The translations under genes and the position numbers were made by a program. Source: JAVXNW01 sp036645575 (GTDB lineage Bacteria > Bacillota > Clostridia > Christensenellales > Aristaeellaceae). Taken from it: a stretch of 32,296 nucleotides of DNA. Positions 29,746-32,296 of the stretch are shown piece by piece (the first letter of the stretch is position 1; each line of letters begins with the position of its first letter). The notes under the pieces are model-generated. The model ran no database searches and was not told the DNA's origin. It was given only the letters and a program-made list of their open reading frames with translations. The stretch is taken from assembly GCA_036645575.1 (NCBI GenBank), contig JAVXNW010000016.1, positions 1-32,296 of the forward strand, in the 5' to 3' direction.

Positions 29746-32157
29746 ATGAAGGAATTACCCGCCTACAACCCGACCGAGATTGAGCGCAAGTGGCAAGCGC
29801 ACTGGGATGACGCCGGCACGTTCAACGCCGAGAAGAGCCACGCCAAGCCCAAGTTCTACCCGCTGATCGAGTTTCCGTATCCGTCGGGCGCCGGACTGCA
29901 CGTGGGACATCCGCGCTCGAACACCGCCATGGACATCATCGCGCGCAAGCGCCGGATGGAGGGGTACAACGTGCTGTTCCCGATCGGGTACGACGCGTTC
30001 GGGCTTCCGACGGAGAACTACGCGATCAAGACCGGCATTCAGCCGTCGATTGTCACAAAGCAAAACGTGGATCACTTTCGCGAGCAGCTCAAGCGGCTGG
30101 GCTTTTCGTTTGACTACACGCGCGAAGTGAACACGACCGACCCCGCGTACTATAAGTGGACGCAGTTCATCTTTTTGAAGCTATTCGAGGCGGGCCTTGC
30201 GTACAAGAGCGAGATGCCGGTCAACTGGTGCGTCAGCTGCAAGTGTGGCCTGGCGAACGAAGAGGTGGTTGGCGGCGTGTGCGAGCGCTGCGGCGGCGAA
30301 GTGGTGCGCCGGGTGAAGCGCCAGTGGATGCTGCGGATCACGGATTACGCGCAGAAGCTGCTGGACGGCCTAGACGACGTGGACTTTATCGACAAGGTGA
30401 AGACGCAGCAGCGCAACTGGATCGGGCGCAGCGAGGGCGCGGAGGTGGACTTTGCGCTTTCGACGGGCGAAAAGCTGCGCGTGTACACGACGCGACCCGA
30501 CACGCTGTTTGGCGCGACGTATATGGTCATCAGCCCGGAGCATCCGCTGATTGAGGCGCACCGCGCGCTGCTTGCCAATTATGACGAGATCGTCCGGTAT
30601 CGCGATGCGGCGGCGCGCAAGAGCGACTTTGAGCGCACGGAACTCAACAAGGACAAGACGGGCGTCAAGCTCAGCGGGCTTCACGCGGTCAATCCGGTGA
30701 GCGGGCAGGCGATCCCGGTGTGGGTGTCTGACTATGTGCTGATGGGCTACGGCACCGGCGCGATCATGGCGGTGCCCGCGCATGACGAGCGGGACTGGGC
30801 GTTTGCCAAGAAGTTCGACCTGCCCATCGTCGAGGTGGTGGCGGGCGGCAACGTGCAGGAGGCCGCGTATACCGACATTCAGGACGGCGTGCTGGTCAAT
30901 TCCGGGATGCTTGACGGGCTGCGCGTACCGGAGGCGAAGGCCACGATCACGCAGTGGCTCGTAGAAAAGGGATTGGGCGAGAAGAAGGTCAACTTCAAGC
31001 TGCGCGACTGGGTATTCTCGCGGCAGCGCTACTGGGGCGAACCGATCCCGCTGATCTGGTGCGAGAAGTGCGGATGGGTGGAGGTGCCCTACGACCAGCT
31101 TCCGCTGAAGCTTCCGACAGTTGACAAATTTGAGCCGAGCGACGACGGCGAATCCCCGCTGGCGTCCCGCCCCGACTGGGTCAACACGCCCTGCCCCAAG
31201 TGCGGCGCGCCGGCCAAGCGCGAGACCGACACGATGCCGCAGTGGGCGGGATCGAGCTGGTATTTCCTGCGCTACATCGACCCGCACAACTGCGAGGTAT
31301 TTGCCGACGCCGAGGAGCTGAAATACTGGCTGCCGGTGGACTGGTACAACGGCGGCATGGAGCACACGACGCTGCACCTGCTCTATAGCCGGTTCTGGCA
31401 CCGGTTCCTTTACGATATCGGCCTGGTTCCGACCAAGGAGCCCTACCAGAAGCGCACGTCGCACGGCATGATTCTGGGCGCGAACGGCGAGAAGATGTCC
31501 AAGTCGCGCGGCAACGTGATCAACCCGGACGACGTGGTGGACGAGTTGGGCGCGGACGCGTTCCGCATGTACGAGATGTTCATGGGCGCGTTTGATCAGG
31601 CGATCCCGTGGTCGACGGACGGCGCGCGGGGCTGCAAGCGGTTCCTCGACCGGGTGTGGCGGCTGATGGAGATGATGAACGAGGACGAGGGCATCTCGCG
31701 CGAGATGGCTTACGACGTCAGCGCCTGCATCAAGAAGGTGGGCGAGGACTACGAGAAGATGAAATTCAACACCGCGATCGCGGCGATGATGACGCTGACG
31801 AACCAGCTATACGAGGCAAAGCGCGTGACGCGGGGCGAGATGAAGACGCTGTGCCAGCTGCTCAACCCGGTCGCGCCGCACATCACGGAGGAGATCGCCG
31901 AAATGTGCGGGTTTGGCGAGCTGGCGCGGCAGTGCTGGCCGGCATATGACGAGCAGGCGCTTGTGCTGGACACGGTAGAGATCGCGGTGCAGGTGGGCGG
32001 CAAGGTGAAGGGGCGGCTGAACGTCCCGGCAGACCTCACGCGCGAAAACGCGGCGGACTACTTCGCGCAGTGCGCGCCGTTCCAAGAGATGCTGGGCGGA
32101 AAGCAAGCCAAGAAGCTGGTCTACGTCCCGGGTCGTCTGGTCAACGTGGTCATCTGA
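29746..32157 (+). CDS. leuS: Leucyl-tRNA synthetase
   Basis: An 803-residue class I synthetase, which charges tRNA-Leu. The HIGH-type motif is HVGH at residues 52-55 (YPSGAGLHVGHP) and the KMSKS loop is at 583-587 (GEKMSKSRGN). Zinc-type CxxC pairs are in NWCVSCKCGL and CERCGG, and further pairs in WCEKCGW and CPKCGAP. The CP1 editing region (about 225-420) has the TRPDTLFGATY and GTGAIMAVPAHDERD blocks. The C-terminal anticodon-binding domain ends with VGGKVKGRLNVPAD and KKLVYVPGRLVNVVI. Length agrees with Bacillus LeuS. GAGGAG lies 9 nt before ATG 29746; an ATG at 29740 is only 3 nt from it. Controlled by the T-box leader. Confidence 0.97.
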   Translation: MKELPAYNPTEIERKWQAHWDDAGTFNAEKSHAKPKFYPLIEFPYPSGAGLHVGHPRSNTAMDIIARKRRMEGYNVLFPIGYDAFGLPTENYAIKTGIQPSIVTKQNVDHFREQLKRLGFSFDYTREVNTTDPAYYKWTQFIFLKLFEAGLAYKSEMPVNWCVSCKCGLANEEVVGGVCERCGGEVVRRVKRQWMLRITDYAQKLLDGLDDVDFIDKVKTQQRNWIGRSEGAEVDFALSTGEKLRVYTTRPDTLFGATYMVISPEHPLIEAHRALLANYDEIVRYRDAAARKSDFERTELNKDKTGVKLSGLHAVNPVSGQAIPVWVSDYVLMGYGTGAIMAVPAHDERDWAFAKKFDLPIVEVVAGGNVQEAAYTDIQDGVLVNSGMLDGLRVPEAKATITQWLVEKGLGEKKVNFKLRDWVFSRQRYWGEPIPLIWCEKCGWVEVPYDQLPLKLPTVDKFEPSDDGESPLASRPDWVNTPCPKCGAPAKRETDTMPQWAGSSWYFLRYIDPHNCEVFADAEELKYWLPVDWYNGGMEHTTLHLLYSRFWHRFLYDIGLVPTKEPYQKRTSHGMILGANGEKMSKSRGNVINPDDVVDELGADAFRMYEMFMGAFDQAIPWSTDGARGCKRFLDRVWRLMEMMNEDEGISREMAYDVSACIKKVGEDYEKMKFNTAIAAMMTLTNQLYEAKRVTRGEMKTLCQLLNPVAPHITEEIAEMCGFGELARQCWPAYDEQALVLDTVEIAVQVGGKVKGRLNVPADLTRENAADYFAQCAPFQEMLGGKQAKKLVYVPGRLVNVVI

Positions 32158-32187
32158 CGCGTGCGCGAAGCCCGGCACGAGGCGGGA

Positions 32188-32236
32188 GAGGCGTTAAGAG
32201 GCGCAAGAGGCGTTAGGTAGCGCTAAGCGCCGTTAA
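32188..32236. repeat. Degenerate 10-bp tandem repeat after leuS
   Basis: Five head-to-tail units, GAGGCGTTAA, GAGGCGCAA, GAGGCGTTAG, GTAGCGCTAA and GCGCCGTTAA, begin 31 nt past the leuS stop. They are non-coding as far as can be seen. Two small stem-loops follow at 32248-32261 (CCTGC/GCAGG) and 32273-32289 (CCAAGG/CCTTGG), the last near the window edge. Confidence 0.6.
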
Positions 32237-32296
32237 GCAGTCCCCAACCTGCGCCCGCAGGCGCGCTGGCATCCAAGGACCTTCCTTGGCGGGGTC

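Overview
The window is a GC-rich stretch of bacterial chromosome. It most likely comes from an anaerobic member of the Bacillota (Clostridia-type). The grounds are a T-box leader on leucyl-tRNA synthetase, a LytTR response regulator, a CDP-glycerol glycerophosphotransferase-family gene, a monomeric [FeFe]-hydrogenase-like protein, consensus sigma-A promoters and purine-rich ribosome binding sites. No genus can be assigned from the sequence alone. I see no phage, transposase, CRISPR array, rRNA or tRNA gene.

Layout. Positions 1-16464 are read almost entirely on the minus strand. From right to left the genes are: a short-chain dehydrogenase; a 0.7 kb gene-free interval with inverted repeats; an [FeFe]-hydrogenase-like iron-sulfur protein; a MerR-family regulator; a secreted FAD/FMN reductase; an aldo/keto reductase of the YghZ type; metY-metA (direct sulfhydrylation route to homocysteine); malQ-glgP (alpha-glucan breakdown, ATGA-coupled); a secreted Ig-like protein; and a MATE transporter. 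At 16465-16571 two overlapping divergent promoters separate this block from a plus-strand glycan operon (16572-22113): an NAD-dependent epimerase/reductase, a CDP-glycerol glycerophosphotransferase-like protein and three glycosyltransferases, all overlapping end to start. Convergent with it on the minus strand (25559-22313) is a three-gene capE-capF-capG (fnlABC) set that should make UDP-N-acetyl-L-fucosamine. A strong bidirectional terminator lies between them. Further right on the plus strand are a secreted protein of unknown function behind a palindrome-bearing promoter, a PatB/MalY-type C-S lyase, an orphan LytTR response regulator with a TTG start, and leuS under T-box control.

How they work together. 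The glycan genes probably build part of a surface polysaccharide or teichoic-acid-like polymer containing FucNAc and perhaps glycerol phosphate. The initiating sugar transferase, flippase and polymerase are not in the window, so the locus is incomplete or split. metY-metA and patB are sulfur amino acid genes, and residue E111 in MetA points to acetyl-CoA use, matching the O-acetylhomoserine sulfhydrylase next to it. The hydrogenase-like protein, MerR regulator and secreted flavin reductase form a redox neighbourhood. The promoter of the reductase has the 19-bp spacer typical of MerR control.

Most of the window is ordinary core and accessory metabolism. The parts that known gene families do not explain are the inverted-repeat-bounded, highly structured non-coding interval at 15146-15670, the near-perfect 26-bp palindrome at 25632-25657, and the unrecognised secreted protein it precedes.
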